Numbered from the stretch's first letter, positions 42,938 through 52,489 are shown. The stretch: DNA of 64,000 nucleotides from Bacteroidales bacterium (GCA_015060395.1 SUYP01000005.1:1-64000); one strand, 5' to 3'. The notes: generated from the letters alone by a model not told the origin. A program made the numbers and translations.

Positions 42938-44116
42938 ATGTTGAAGATAAGTGACAGAATATTCTATGTCGGTGTAAATGACGATGATAAAGTCCTGTTT
43001 GAAGGACTGTGGCCTCTTCCTGTGGGCGTAAGTTATAATTCATATATTGTTGCAGATGAGAAGGTTGCCCTTATCGATACGGTGGAAAGCGGATTTGAAG
43101 AGGAATATGTCGCAAATATAAATGAGGCGATTGGAGAAAGACCGGTTGACTATCTTGTTGTCAATCATATGGAACCTGATCATTCTTCTTTGATTTCATA
43201 TATGCTCGAGCGATATCCTTCACTCAGGATTCTGGCTAATGCCAAGACTCTCCCGATGCTCAAGGGCTATCACAATGTGCCGGAGGAAAGAGTGCAGATC
43301 ATATCCGAGGGTGAGGCAGTGAGTCTCGGAGGATGCAGCCTGCGCTTCTATATGGCTCCGATGGTTCATTGGCCTGAGACTATGGTCACCTGGTTGGAGG
43401 AAGAGGGAACCCTGTTCTCCGGAGATGCATTCGGAACTTTCGGGACGATCGAGGAAACGGTTGTTGACGAAGCTGATACATTCGATATCTTCCGTGATGA
43501 GATGATGCGTTACTATGCCTGCATAGTCGGAAAATACGGAATTCCTGTGCAGACGGCTCTGAAGAAGCTCAGTGGCCTGGACATCAGGAGGATATGCAGT
43601 ACTCACGGCCCTGTATGGGAGCATAACGTTCCGGCAGTTGTGGCTCTTTATGAAAAGATGAGCCGTTATGAAGTGGAAAGGGGAGTATGCATCGCATACG
43701 CGTCTATGTATGGAAATACAGCAGCTGCAGCAGATGCTCTGGCTATGGAACTTGAAGCTCTCGGTGTTCCATACGCCATCCACGACCTTGCCGGTAACAA
43801 TGCCGGTGAACTCGGTTTGTCCGGTGCCTTGCGCGATGTGTTCAAGTATGATACGATAGTGGTTGGAGCTCCGACTTACAACAACGGGATCTTCCCTCCT
43901 GCCGAGACATTTATGAAGGCGCTTCAGGCGCGTCTGATAAAGGGACGCCGCTTCTATTCTTTCGGTTCATACACCTGGGCCGGAGCAAGCGTGCGACAGC
44001 TTAATGAACTTGCATCTTCGATGAACTTCGAAATTCTTGGTGAGGGACTTTCTTTCCCTCAGGCATATAGGAAAGACAAAGTCGATATGAAGTCCGTAGC
44101 CGCCATCCTCAAATAA
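42938..44116 (+). CDS. flavodiiron protein (A-type, rubredoxin:oxygen oxidoreductase)
   Basis: The product has 392 residues. The N-terminal metallo-beta-lactamase-like domain carries the diiron ligands His77-x-Glu79-x-Asp81-His82 and a later His-Trp-Pro-Glu; the C-terminal flavodoxin domain begins near residue 245 with Tyr-Ala-Ser-Met-Tyr-Gly-Asn-Thr. It reduces O2 to water, or NO to N2O, with electrons from rubredoxin or a reductase. This is an anaerobe's oxygen defence and fits the ferritin neighbour. Confidence 0.9.
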   Translation: MLKISDRIFYVGVNDDDKVLFEGLWPLPVGVSYNSYIVADEKVALIDTVESGFEEEYVANINEAIGERPVDYLVVNHMEPDHSSLISYMLERYPSLRILANAKTLPMLKGYHNVPEERVQIISEGEAVSLGGCSLRFYMAPMVHWPETMVTWLEEEGTLFSGDAFGTFGTIEETVVDEADTFDIFRDEMMRYYACIVGKYGIPVQTALKKLSGLDIRRICSTHGPVWEHNVPAVVALYEKMSRYEVERGVCIAYASMYGNTAAAADALAMELEALGVPYAIHDLAGNNAGELGLSGALRDVFKYDTIVVGAPTYNNGIFPPAETFMKALQARLIKGRRFYSFGSYTWAGASVRQLNELASSMNFEILGEGLSFPQAYRKDKVDMKSVAAILK

Positions 44117-44126
44117 TCCTAAACTG

Positions 44127-44168
44127 AATCGGTGAGACAGGAAACTCCGGAATCTTGTCTCACCGATT
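44127..44168. terminator. long hairpin between convergent genes
   Basis: A perfect 13-bp stem (44127-44139 with 44156-44168) has a 16-base loop and lies between the flavodiiron and nitroreductase genes. Confidence 0.65.
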
Positions 44169-44192
44169 GGCTTTAAGGGCATAGGCTGCCTG

Positions 44193-44807
44193 TTATTCTA
44201 CAAATCGGACTTTGCCGAGGTCTCTTGGCTTTGCTTCCGGACTCTCAGCAGGATATCCCATTCCGATGCATATAATAGGTGTGTATCCTTCGCTGAAATC
44301 AAGTTTCTTCAAGGCCTCAGGAGCATTCTTCAGGAATCTTACAGGGCTTCCAAGGCATACGGAACCTACACCGAGTGACCATCCGGAAAGCATTATGTTC
44401 TCTGACAGCAGTCCGCAGTCGATCGGTGAGCAGTCGTATGACGGGTCGTTTGCTATGAATATCATAACCGGGGCTCCTCTGAAGCATCCTTTTACGCTTC
44501 CTGGCTTGGCATCCGGATTGCCGGCCTCCATCAGATCGATGATTTCGTCCATTACGGCCGGATCATCCACGACCCTTACTTCCCAGGACTGCTTGTTCAT
44601 TCCGTTCGGAGCGTTTATTCCGCATTCCAGGATTGTCTGCAGTGTGTCTCTTCCCACAGTGCAGCCCTTGTAGCTTCGGATGCTTCTGCGTGACATAATG
44701 TTCTCGATGACGGCATTGCCGCCATCCTCTGCTGAATTCTGCTGTTGTGAGCAGGAAACCGCTGTGGCTAAGCACAGGCCGGTGATGAAGATGTGAAAGG
44801 TTTTCAT
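44193..44807 (-). CDS. nitroreductase-family lipoprotein
   Basis: The product has 204 residues from ATG 44807, giving a signal peptide with lipobox AVSC (Cys19). The mature part is a nitroreductase fold: Arg-Arg-Ser-Ile-Arg-Ser-Tyr (FMN phosphate contact), Asn-Ala-Pro-Asn-Gly-Met-Asn-type segment, and a C-terminal Gly-Met-Gly-Tyr-Pro. Export of an FMN enzyme as a lipoprotein is unusual, although Bacteroidota have several. It follows the DUF389 gene closely (stop 44816, start 44807 upstream in the same direction). Confidence 0.82.
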   Translation of the reverse strand: MKTFHIFITGLCLATAVSCSQQQNSAEDGGNAVIENIMSRRSIRSYKGCTVGRDTLQTILECGINAPNGMNKQSWEVRVVDDPAVMDEIIDLMEAGNPDAKPGSVKGCFRGAPVMIFIANDPSYDCSPIDCGLLSENIMLSGWSLGVGSVCLGSPVRFLKNAPEALKKLDFSEGYTPIICIGMGYPAESPEAKPRDLGKVRFVE

Positions 44808-44815
44808 AATATGGT

Positions 44816-46153
44816 TCAATTGGTCAGTATCAGTTTGGCTGAATCGGAGTCAAGACGTATCTTGAGCCAATCGTTGAGTCTGGTCGAATCTTCTTCTGAA
44901 AGCCTTGCGGATGAGGTCACAAGTACGATCATAGATTCGTTCAGCTGGAGTGAGTCCGCAGTGACACCAGCTCCGTGAGTTATGTGCACCTCTTCTATAG
45001 ACGGATAGTTGTTCTTCATTTCCCTGACGATCTGGGAATAAGGAATGTCAACTCCTTTTGATGTCCTGAGCTCTTCCTTCAGTCTCCTGATCTCTTCGTC
45101 ACGCTTGGCTATCTCCTCATCCATCTTGTCATATATTCCCTTGACGAGTTCGATGTCATTGGTGTCGTTGCTGTAGGTGTGGTCGTTGATGATGAGCTGG
45201 TTTTCTTTTATGCCATACTCTTCGGCTGTCTTGCGGATGGTTTCCTTGGTCTTTTCATCGAGAGGGTCTCCGGTAAAGAACAACTCTATCACGGATCCTT
45301 CAGTATGGTCGATCCGGTAGTCGTATATGATGCTTCTGCAGTTTGTCTTGCTCTGCTCAACGAAAGCAATGGCATTCTCTTCGAAATTGTTCTGCCTGAT
45401 GAGGGTGACGGCCGACCAGATACTTGGAACGATGAAAAGGATGATCAGTATGGAACTTATTCTCTTTGTCCTTCGTCCCGTCGCCTGATCATCGTATTCT
45501 GTCTGCCTGAATCTGAAGTACTTTACGCTGATGTATGTGGCGAGCATTATGAACAGACAGTTGATGAAGAAAAGATACAGTGCTCCGAGAAAGTAGCCCA
45601 GGTTGCCGCTTGCCAGCCCGAATCCTGCCGTACAAAGAGGCGGCATCAGTGCAGTGGCTATGGCCACTCCGGAGAAGACGGTCCCCTTCTCCTTCCTGCA
45701 TTGCTCCAGAATACCTGCGAATCCTCCGAATAACGCTATGAGTACATCGTATATCGTAGGATTGGTCCTGGCCAGGAGTTCGGTCGGATTGCTCAGGCTG
45801 AGAGGGGTGATAAGAAAATACAGGAAAGATGCTGCAAGACTTATGCAGACCATTACAAGCAGGTTCTTTCCTGAAGATTTGAGCAGGGTCATATCGTTGA
45901 CTCCAAGTCCGAGACCAAGACCGAATATAGGACCCATCAGAGGGGATATGAGCATCGCACCGATCACGACAGGAATGGAATTGACATTCAGGCCTATGGA
46001 GGCTATGATCGTTGCTATCGCGAGGATCCAGGCATTCGGTCCTCTGAAATATATGCTGCTTCTGATCGCTTTTTCAGCCGCTTCTGTGTCGATGTATCCG
46101 GCTATGTTTACTGTGGCCTTGAACAAGGTCCCGATATCTTTGAATAATCCCAT
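44816..46153 (-). CDS. DUF389 family membrane protein
   Basis: The product has 445 residues. Five to six spans are followed by a long cytoplasmic or periplasmic tail with a charged coiled-coil segment (Asp-Glu-Glu-Ile-Ala-Lys-Arg, about 345-375). The family signature Ile-Gly-Leu-Asn-Val-Asn-Ser-Ile-Pro-Val-Val-Ile-Gly-Ala-Met-Leu-Ile-Ser-Pro is intact near residue 50-75. Function is unknown; transport has been proposed. It sits upstream of the nitroreductase lipoprotein gene. Confidence 0.82.
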   Translation of the reverse strand: MGLFKDIGTLFKATVNIAGYIDTEAAEKAIRSSIYFRGPNAWILAIATIIASIGLNVNSIPVVIGAMLISPLMGPIFGLGLGLGVNDMTLLKSSGKNLLVMVCISLAASFLYFLITPLSLSNPTELLARTNPTIYDVLIALFGGFAGILEQCRKEKGTVFSGVAIATALMPPLCTAGFGLASGNLGYFLGALYLFFINCLFIMLATYISVKYFRFRQTEYDDQATGRRTKRISSILIILFIVPSIWSAVTLIRQNNFEENAIAFVEQSKTNCRSIIYDYRIDHTEGSVIELFFTGDPLDEKTKETIRKTAEEYGIKENQLIINDHTYSNDTNDIELVKGIYDKMDEEIAKRDEEIRRLKEELRTSKGVDIPYSQIVREMKNNYPSIEEVHITHGAGVTADSLQLNESMIVLVTSSARLSEEDSTRLNDWLKIRLDSDSAKLILTN

Positions 46154-46310
46154 ATTTCATATTTTGACATAAAGATAAGGGGTTTGAATTATTTTACCAA
46201 AGATATCTTCCTTTATTATGGAAATGTGACGGTCCGGCTGCCTTCAACCTATGAAATCAATGCATACCGATAATTTCTGTTATTTCTGCGATGGAACTTT
46301 CAATGTTGTA
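46154..46310. other. short intergenic region, nothing recognised
   Basis: I see no promoter on the plus strand and no RNA. It carries the upstream region of the DUF389 gene. Confidence 0.3.
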
Positions 46311-47462
46311 TCATTGGTGATTGATCTTTCTGTCTGCAATTATTATGATGATGCTGGCAATGAGGCAGAATACAGGCAGAAGCGAAACGGATAAATATTC
46401 TGCAATCAGTCCGAATACGGGAGGGATCAGGATGCTTCCTGCTGATGCCGCAGCAAGTTGTATTCCTATCAGAGTCTGGGAGTTGCTCTCTCCGACCAGA
46501 GACGGGGCACGGTGTACCATTGACGGGAAGATAGGGGCACAGCCCAGACCGGCCATTGTGAGTCCGATGTATGTAGTCATTTCTCCGGGTATAGGAACAA
46601 GCATTAATGCCAGTCCGGCAGTGCACACGGCAAGCCCATATCTTATCAATCTCCCGTCACCGGCTCTTTCGGTAATGAAGCCTGACAGGAACCGTCCTCC
46701 GGTAATGCCTGCGTAGAAGAGCATTGCGCAGGTGGTTGCTGTGTTGATGCCTATCCCTTTGGCAGTTACCATATAAGTGCTGGCCCACAGGCCGGCAGTG
46801 CTTTCAAGGGCACAGTAGAAGAAGAAGGAAAGCACTGCTGCTTTCGCTCCCCGCATACTCATAACTTCCTTTAGTGATTTCTGGCCTTCCGTGTCTTCGA
46901 CAGTCTCTGAAGATCCAGTCTTTTTCCAAAGCGGCACGGACAGCAAGAGTATGGCAGCCAGGCAGATCTGAAATAAAGCTATTGACTCATATCCCTGCTG
47001 CCATACTCCTCCATTGGCGATGAATCCGCTCATTATCACGGGACTGATTATCGTGCCTATGCCCCAGAAACAGTGAAGGAAGCTGAGATGTCTGGCTTTG
47101 TAGTGCAGGGTCACATAATTGTTGAGGCAGGCATCGATTCCTCCTCCTCCGAAACCGTATGGAATGGCAAAGAGGCAAAGGTGTATGAACCTTGTCGAAA
47201 TGGAGAATCCCCATAAGGAAACAGCCGTGAGGCACACAGACCCTAACACTGTCCAGGCAGTCCCTATCTTACGTGTCACATATCCGCTGGTAATGCTTGA
47301 AATGGCTGTTCCTGAGTACATTATCATCGTGATTATGCCTGCAGAGCCGATCGAAGCTCCTAATTCACCGTACATTGAAGGCCAGGCTGCTCCCAGGACC
47401 GAGTCCGGCAGACCAAGCGATATGAATGCTATATATATGAGAACAAGTAGAAAGGATGCCAT
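46311..47462 (-). CDS. major facilitator superfamily transporter
   Basis: The product has 383 residues and 12 spans. The segment Gly-Phe-Gly-Gly-Gly-Gly-Ile-Asp-Ala-Cys-Leu-Asn near residue 105 and the basic loop Arg-Lys-Ile-Gly after span 2 fit the FucP/sugar-type MFS group. Substrate unknown. A 9-bp inverted repeat overlaps its -7 box, which suggests a dedicated repressor. Confidence 0.82.
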   Translation of the reverse strand: MASFLLVLIYIAFISLGLPDSVLGAAWPSMYGELGASIGSAGIITMIMYSGTAISSITSGYVTRKIGTAWTVLGSVCLTAVSLWGFSISTRFIHLCLFAIPYGFGGGGIDACLNNYVTLHYKARHLSFLHCFWGIGTIISPVIMSGFIANGGVWQQGYESIALFQICLAAILLLSVPLWKKTGSSETVEDTEGQKSLKEVMSMRGAKAAVLSFFFYCALESTAGLWASTYMVTAKGIGINTATTCAMLFYAGITGGRFLSGFITERAGDGRLIRYGLAVCTAGLALMLVPIPGEMTTYIGLTMAGLGCAPIFPSMVHRAPSLVGESNSQTLIGIQLAAASAGSILIPPVFGLIAEYLSVSLLPVFCLIASIIIIIADRKINHQ

Positions 47463-47493
47463 ATCTTTGAAAGATCATTATCATTCAAAGATA
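47462..47493 (-). promoter_or_regulatory. promoter with overlapping inverted repeat for the MFS gene
   Basis: A minus-strand TATCTTTG lies at 47486-47493. TATCTTTGA (47462-47470) and TCAAAGATA (47485-47493) form a perfect inverted repeat with a 14-base spacer reaching the start codon, a plausible operator. Confidence 0.45.
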
Positions 47494-47531
47494 GTCAATC
47501 CTTCTTAAAAACGTGCTGATTACAGAGAAAA

Positions 47532-48677
47532 TCAAGAGGCTGAGGCATTGCGGTACATCTCGATCAGTCTTGCTATAGATTTCTCTATGTCATAATTTCT
47601 TGCAGAATCAGCATAAATCTGTCCCATTCTGAGACGCTCCTCAGGGTGGTCGATCCACCAGTCGATCTTTTCAGCGAGGACTTTTGCATTCTGTTCCGGG
47701 AATATGCTTCTGTCGTCCAGTGCGAACTGTGATGTTGCAGCCAGATAACCCTCGGAAATCAATGGTACGGTTCCTTCTCTGATCGCTTCCAGACAAGACA
47801 TCCCTTCTACCTCTACTGTAGCGCAGTGGATGTTGAGGTATGCTTTCCTGGCGAGTTCCTTCAGCTGCTCTCCTTTGTAGAAACCGAAGAGGCAAGGATG
47901 ATTCAGTATGCCTTCCGTCATAAGCTGATGAGCGGCCTTGATGTATTTGTCAAGCAGCGGCCCTTTCCCCGCAAAGTGAAGCTGGATTCTTCCTGCGTGT
48001 CTGGAATATCTCATTGCTTCGATAAGAGTCATCTGGGATTTTTCACGGGCAAACCTTCCGATGCACAGCAGCATTATAGGATCACTCTGCGGAATACTGG
48101 CTTTTACAGGTGTTTCCGGTATCTCTATTCCATTGGAGATCACAGTCATACGTGCCTTGAAGCCGTTCTCTATAAGATGCTTCCTGACAGTCTCCGTCGG
48201 ACAGTGAATGTCGCTGCAATAGTCATACGCATATCTGCGCCAGAAGTACATAAGTATGTCGTTCAGGAAGTTTTTCTTGTCGGTTATCAAGGCATTGGCC
48301 AGAATGTTCTGGCTGTACAGATGGAATGTCCCGACAATCCCTTTCCCGGCTTTGCTTGCGACTTGAGCTACTCTTGATTCCAACGGAAATCCTTCCTGAA
48401 GATGAACCAGGTCAGCCCATTGAACGGCATCTGCTATGACCTTGTCGTCAATCTTTGCAAATCCGTAGCTGTGGGCTGTGATGAGGGAATCGAAAACCGG
48501 AAATCGGAAATGTTCCAGGGGATATTCCGGCTGAGGTCCGTGAGGGTCTTCGTTTGCGGCAGCCAGAAGTCGTACCTCAAGGCCTGCATCCTTCAGTCTC
48601 GGAATGAGGGACTGCATCACCGTGTGCAGACCGTTGCCCTTTGAGAAGGCATTGTTGCATACTACAAGTACTTTCAT
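47532..48677 (-). CDS. glycosyltransferase family 4
   Basis: The product has 381 residues from ATG 48677, where the protein begins Met-Lys-Val-Leu-Val-Val-Cys-Asn-Asn-Ala-Phe-Ser-Lys-Gly-Asn-Gly, a typical GT4 N-terminus; the 55 residues upstream in the frame have no coding character. The C-terminal donor domain has Ile-Gly-Arg-Phe-Ala-Arg-Glu-Lys-Ser and Gly-Met-Ser-Cys-Leu-Glu-Ala. It is a lone gene, not in the polysaccharide operon, and transcribed divergently from a methyltransferase. Confidence 0.85.
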   Translation of the reverse strand: MKVLVVCNNAFSKGNGLHTVMQSLIPRLKDAGLEVRLLAAANEDPHGPQPEYPLEHFRFPVFDSLITAHSYGFAKIDDKVIADAVQWADLVHLQEGFPLESRVAQVASKAGKGIVGTFHLYSQNILANALITDKKNFLNDILMYFWRRYAYDYCSDIHCPTETVRKHLIENGFKARMTVISNGIEIPETPVKASIPQSDPIMLLCIGRFAREKSQMTLIEAMRYSRHAGRIQLHFAGKGPLLDKYIKAAHQLMTEGILNHPCLFGFYKGEQLKELARKAYLNIHCATVEVEGMSCLEAIREGTVPLISEGYLAATSQFALDDRSIFPEQNAKVLAEKIDWWIDHPEERLRMGQIYADSARNYDIEKSIARLIEMYRNASAS

Positions 48678-48765
48678 ATATCTGTATGTTAAGTCGTTTG
48701 TCCCGGCGATATCCATAATTGTACCCAAACGGTGCATTTTCTTCTGAAGTTCGATATAAAAGATG

Positions 48766-48773
48766 TAAATTTG
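48766..48773 (+). promoter_or_regulatory. -7 box for the methyltransferase gene
   Basis: TAAATTTG lies 19 bases before ATG 48793, supporting this start over the TTG at 48778. Confidence 0.5.
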
Positions 48774-48792
48774 CGTATTGAATCTCCTGACT

Positions 48793-49539
48793 ATGAACAA
48801 TGAAGTTTTGAATGCCGGTGCAGATCCTATGGGAGCGGCCATATATGACTATCATTTCAACGGCGATGCAGATACTCTTATCGTCCATTCTTCTATGTTT
48901 GAAGATGATGAGATACCGGTGCCGGATCTTTTCCGCAGTTTCGAGGATATGCCGGATCTGGAACAGATTGCATTGGAGGAAGCCCGAGGAAGGATTCTTG
49001 ATGTCGGAGCAGGCAGCGGATGCCATAGCATCGCATTGTCTGAAATGGGCAAGGAAGCGGTTGCCGTCGATATATCTCCGCTTTCAGTGGAAGTTATGTG
49101 CGACAGGGGAGTTGACGCCCGCCAGATAAATCTGTACGACGAGTCATTCACTGAGAAATTCGATACTGTCCTGATGCTTATGAACGGTACTGGCATCATC
49201 GGCACTCTTGAGAATATGCCTGCTTTCTTCCGACGCATCAGGGAACTTCTCGCCCCGGACGGATGTGTCCTGATAGATTCCAGCGACCTGCGCTATCTCT
49301 TCGAAGAAGAGGACGGCAGTCTTATGATAGATCTTGCTGATGATTATTATGGTCTGCTTGATTACCAGATGGAGTACAAAGGGGTCAAGGGTGAGCCATT
49401 CGACTGGCTTTATGTGGATTTCGATACCCTGGCTTTCTATGCGGAAGAAAACGGATTCTGTGCCGAGCTTGTTGCAGAAGGAGAGCATTATGACTATCTC
49501 GCCAGACTGAAGGATGTCTCTTGTGTAGATAGAGATTAA
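48793..49539 (+). CDS. class I SAM-dependent methyltransferase
   Basis: The product has 248 residues. The Rossmann fold motif I is Ile-Leu-Asp-Val-Gly-Ala-Gly-Ser-Gly-Cys-His-Ser (about 68-79), with acidic motif II Val-Ala-Val-Asp-Ile-Ser and a hydrophobic motif IV strand Thr-Val-Leu-Met-Leu-Met-Asn-Gly. No target-recognition domain is evident, so the substrate (small molecule, lipid or protein) is unknown. Confidence 0.8.
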   Translation: MNNEVLNAGADPMGAAIYDYHFNGDADTLIVHSSMFEDDEIPVPDLFRSFEDMPDLEQIALEEARGRILDVGAGSGCHSIALSEMGKEAVAVDISPLSVEVMCDRGVDARQINLYDESFTEKFDTVLMLMNGTGIIGTLENMPAFFRRIRELLAPDGCVLIDSSDLRYLFEEEDGSLMIDLADDYYGLLDYQMEYKGVKGEPFDWLYVDFDTLAFYAEENGFCAELVAEGEHYDYLARLKDVSCVDRD

Positions 49540-49579
49540 TTGCAATATTTGTAGAATTAACGGATTAAATCATAACGAT

Positions 49580-50278
49580 ATGTCTAGATTTACCTTGCTG
49601 CTTTTCGGCTTCCTTATTCCGTCTCTGGCCATTTCTGCCCAGAATATCCAGCTTCACTATGACCTCGGACGTGGCTCATTTACTTCCACAGTAGAGATGT
49701 TCAGGCCGGATGCTGGAGGAAGCACTTATTTCTTTGTTGATATGGATTATAACCCGAGAGTCACGGGGGCATATTTCGAATTGTCCCGCGAATTGTGCTT
49801 CTGGAAGGAAAGCAAGGCTGACTGGCTCTCCGTGCATATCGAATACAACGGCGGTCTGGACACAGCAGCCGGCTCATACAATAATTCCTGGCTCGGCGGT
49901 CTTACATATTCCGGACATTCCGAGGACTGGAGCAAGACCTGGTCTCTTTCTGCGATGTACAAGGCTATCCCGGGCACAAGGGACGCTCTTGGAAAGTGCC
50001 AGATGCATAATTTCCAGATCACCGGAGTGTGGAATCTCGACTTCTTCAATCATTGGCTTTCTTTCAACGGATTCTTCGATCTTTGGAGGGAACATCGTCC
50101 TTGGCAAGGAACCGAATTCATCTTTATGACGGAACCGCAGCTGTGGGTAAATCTGAGGAACATCAAAGGTTGGGAGAAAATCAATCTGAGCCTTGGAACA
50201 GAAGTGGAACTTTCGGCGAATTTTGTCGGCAAGGGTTTCCACGCAATGCCTACACTTGCTGCAAAGTGGTCTTTTTAG
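49580..50278 (+). CDS. outer-membrane DUF5020 family protein
   Basis: The product has 232 residues with signal peptide ending Ala-Ile-Ser-Ala-Gln near 21. The mature protein starts Asn-Ile-Gln-Leu-His-Tyr-Asp and consists of amphipathic strands rich in Trp and Tyr, ending in Trp-Ser-Phe, an outer-membrane barrel signature. The overall pattern resembles Tsx-like nucleoside channels. Bacteroidota DUF5020 proteins have no assigned function. It is followed after 53 bases by an acyltransferase. Confidence 0.8.
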   Translation: MSRFTLLLFGFLIPSLAISAQNIQLHYDLGRGSFTSTVEMFRPDAGGSTYFFVDMDYNPRVTGAYFELSRELCFWKESKADWLSVHIEYNGGLDTAAGSYNNSWLGGLTYSGHSEDWSKTWSLSAMYKAIPGTRDALGKCQMHNFQITGVWNLDFFNHWLSFNGFFDLWREHRPWQGTEFIFMTEPQLWVNLRNIKGWEKINLSLGTEVELSANFVGKGFHAMPTLAAKWSF

Positions 50279-50331
50279 TAAACAACAGCCTCAAGATATC
50301 TAAATTCATTTTTATATAAAGAACCTATTCT

Positions 50332-51516
50332 ATGAATAATACTGTTGCAAATGCAGGCAAAAGAGAGATCTGGATAGACTGGATGCGTGTCGCGGCCTGT
50401 TTTATGGTCATCCTTGTCCACAGCACCGAGCCTTTCTATCTCGGAGGGGACGGATCCCTGATCCTTAATCAGGCCGACGCTTTCTGGTCTTCGTTCTTCG
50501 ATTCATTCGTCAGAGCCTGCGTGCCTCTGTTTGTTGTAGCGTCCAGCTACCTTCAGTTCCCGCTTCATTATTCAGCCGGGGAGTTCTTCAGACGCAGGAC
50601 GGTCAGAGTCCTGATACCTTTTGTCGTATGGCTTATTGTCTATGCTTTCGTATGGGGTGAACCTGCATCAAACCTCAAGAGCCTGCTTCTGAATTTCAAT
50701 TATTCCGCAGGTCATCTGTGGTTCGTATATATGCTCATAGGAGTGTATCTCATTATGCCGCTCCTTTCGCCTTGGGCAGAAAAAGTCGGTAAGAAGGAAC
50801 TTCAGGTTTATCTCGGAATCTGGCTATTCACTACCTTCATACCGCTCATACGTGACTGGGTGTCTTCTGACCCGCTTGCCTTTGCATACGGCCCTACAGG
50901 CATTCCGCGACAGGCGCTTTACCCTCTCTGGGGAGAGGCCAGCTGGAACGGCTACGGTCTGTTCTATTATATGAGCGGTTTCATAGGATATCTTCTTCTG
51001 GGACTTTATTTCCGTAAGTTTGTGGGCGAACTTTCGTGGAGCAAGACTCTTGGTATTGCGATTCCTGCCTGGCTTGGAGGATTCGCCATCACTTTCGGAG
51101 GCTTCCTCAGAAGGGTATATGAGACTTCAGGCGGAAATTTCCCTGCAGAAGGAATTATCAATGATGCGGTTTATTGGGAGACAACCTGGTGCAATGATAC
51201 GATCGGAGTCGCATTGATGACTGTAGCCTGGATCCTTCTGTTCAGAAAGATAAAGAATGAGGGCGGTTTCTATAAGAAAGTGCTCCTCCCGGTATCCAAG
51301 ACCAGCTATGGAGTATATCTGTCTCATATTCTGTTACTTGTGCCTATAGGAGGGACTGTGAGGGAATGGCTGGGCTCAGGCGATGAGGGCCTGCTCGGAT
51401 TCTGGACTACTCCGGTGGAGATAGTTCTTTCTGCCGTACTGGCTTTCGTAGCCGTGTCTGCTCTTTCTGTCCTGATTCAGAAGATACCGAAGATAGGAAA
51501 ATATATTATGGGATAA
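50332..51516 (+). CDS. membrane acyltransferase (Acyl_transf_3 / OatA-like)
   Basis: The product has 394 residues and about ten spans. The N-terminal motif Ile-Asp-Trp-Met-Arg-Val-Ala-Ala-Cys and the conserved His in Val-Ile-Leu-Val-His-Ser match acyltransferase family 3. It should O-acetylate a surface polysaccharide or lipid using acyl-CoA. It lacks a C-terminal SGNH domain. It may share a transcript with the DUF5020 gene; the target is unknown. Confidence 0.85.
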   Translation: MNNTVANAGKREIWIDWMRVAACFMVILVHSTEPFYLGGDGSLILNQADAFWSSFFDSFVRACVPLFVVASSYLQFPLHYSAGEFFRRRTVRVLIPFVVWLIVYAFVWGEPASNLKSLLLNFNYSAGHLWFVYMLIGVYLIMPLLSPWAEKVGKKELQVYLGIWLFTTFIPLIRDWVSSDPLAFAYGPTGIPRQALYPLWGEASWNGYGLFYYMSGFIGYLLLGLYFRKFVGELSWSKTLGIAIPAWLGGFAITFGGFLRRVYETSGGNFPAEGIINDAVYWETTWCNDTIGVALMTVAWILLFRKIKNEGGFYKKVLLPVSKTSYGVYLSHILLLVPIGGTVREWLGSGDEGLLGFWTTPVEIVLSAVLAFVAVSALSVLIQKIPKIGKYIMG

Positions 51517-51520
51517 AAGT

Positions 51521-52489
51521 TCAGGAATCTCTCTTCAATGTGATGAGAGTTATTTCGGGAACTGCACCTATACGGGCTGGGAATATGGTTTCTCCCAGCC
51601 CTATATTTACATATAGATGCTGGCTGTTTTCCGTATATAACCCTCTGTATTGCCTGAACATATATTTGCTCGGACACCACTTTCCCAGTGCAAACTGCAT
51701 TGCGTGTGTATGGCCGGAAAGGGTAAGGGGATAGTCTTTCCCAAGAACTTCCATATCCCAGTGCATCGGATCGTGCGAAAGCAATATCCTGAAAAGCCCT
51801 TCCGTACCCTCCGATGCCTTGACCAGATCGCCTTTGGATGGAAAATGTCTTGAAGGTGATGTGTTCTCCACACCTATTACAGCGATGGTGTCCGTCCCAC
51901 GTATTATCCTGCGGTTCTCGTCAATGAGGACATTCCATCCCATAGCCTTTTCTTTTTCTATTACTTTGCTCACGTCATCATCAGCTGCTTCCGGATGAGC
52001 ATATATGCAGTAATCGTGATTCCCGAGGACGGACATCACTCCGTCTTTTGCCTCAAGTCCCTTTAAGATATGTGACAGACTGTCGAGCTCAGACGAATCC
52101 ATAGTGATGATGTCTCCTGTAAAGGCGATCAGGTCGGCGTCAAGCCCGTTTATCCTTGCTGCCATCTTCTCAAGTACTTTTCCTCTCTTCTGAAAAGAAC
52201 GCGCGTGAATGTCGGATATATGTACGATTCTGTAACCGTCGAAACCTTCCGGAACTTCTGCCGAAGATATCTCCACTTCATTTACCTGTACCCGGTTTCT
52301 TTCGAACAGGCTTCCGTATGCGATGCATAAAGGAGGAATGCAGAGTGAAATGAGCCCGTATAAGAATGCTTTGCGGAAGCTTGTTCCGAATATGGCGTAC
52401 AGAAGTCCGCATACTGCTGCATCAAGAATCATAAGGGCAATCCAGCAGATAAGCAGGATGGAAAGTGTAGCAAAAGTTTCAGTCGTCAT
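51521..52489 (-). CDS. membrane-anchored metallophosphoesterase (YkuE/LpxG-like)
   Basis: The product has 322 residues from ATG 52489. Two to three spans occupy the first 65 residues, then a calcineurin-like domain: Ser-Asp-Ile-His-Ala-Arg, Thr-Gly-Asp-Ile, Gly-Asn-His-Asp-Tyr, and Ser-Gly-His-Thr-His. It is likely an extracytoplasmic phosphodiesterase; relatives cleave phospholipids or UDP-diacylglucosamine. Substrate unknown. It converges with the acyltransferase and is divergent from nhaA. Confidence 0.83.
   Translation of the reverse strand: MTTETFATLSILLICWIALMILDAAVCGLLYAIFGTSFRKAFLYGLISLCIPPLCIAYGSLFERNRVQVNEVEISSAEVPEGFDGYRIVHISDIHARSFQKRGKVLEKMAARINGLDADLIAFTGDIITMDSSELDSLSHILKGLEAKDGVMSVLGNHDYCIYAHPEAADDDVSKVIEKEKAMGWNVLIDENRRIIRGTDTIAVIGVENTSPSRHFPSKGDLVKASEGTEGLFRILLSHDPMHWDMEVLGKDYPLTLSGHTHAMQFALGKWCPSKYMFRQYRGLYTENSQHLYVNIGLGETIFPARIGAVPEITLITLKRDS

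Noticed and set aside
46258..46400. Small plus-strand ORF between DUF389 and MFS genes
   Set aside because: It is largely antisense to the end of the MFS gene and has no promoter or recognisable features.
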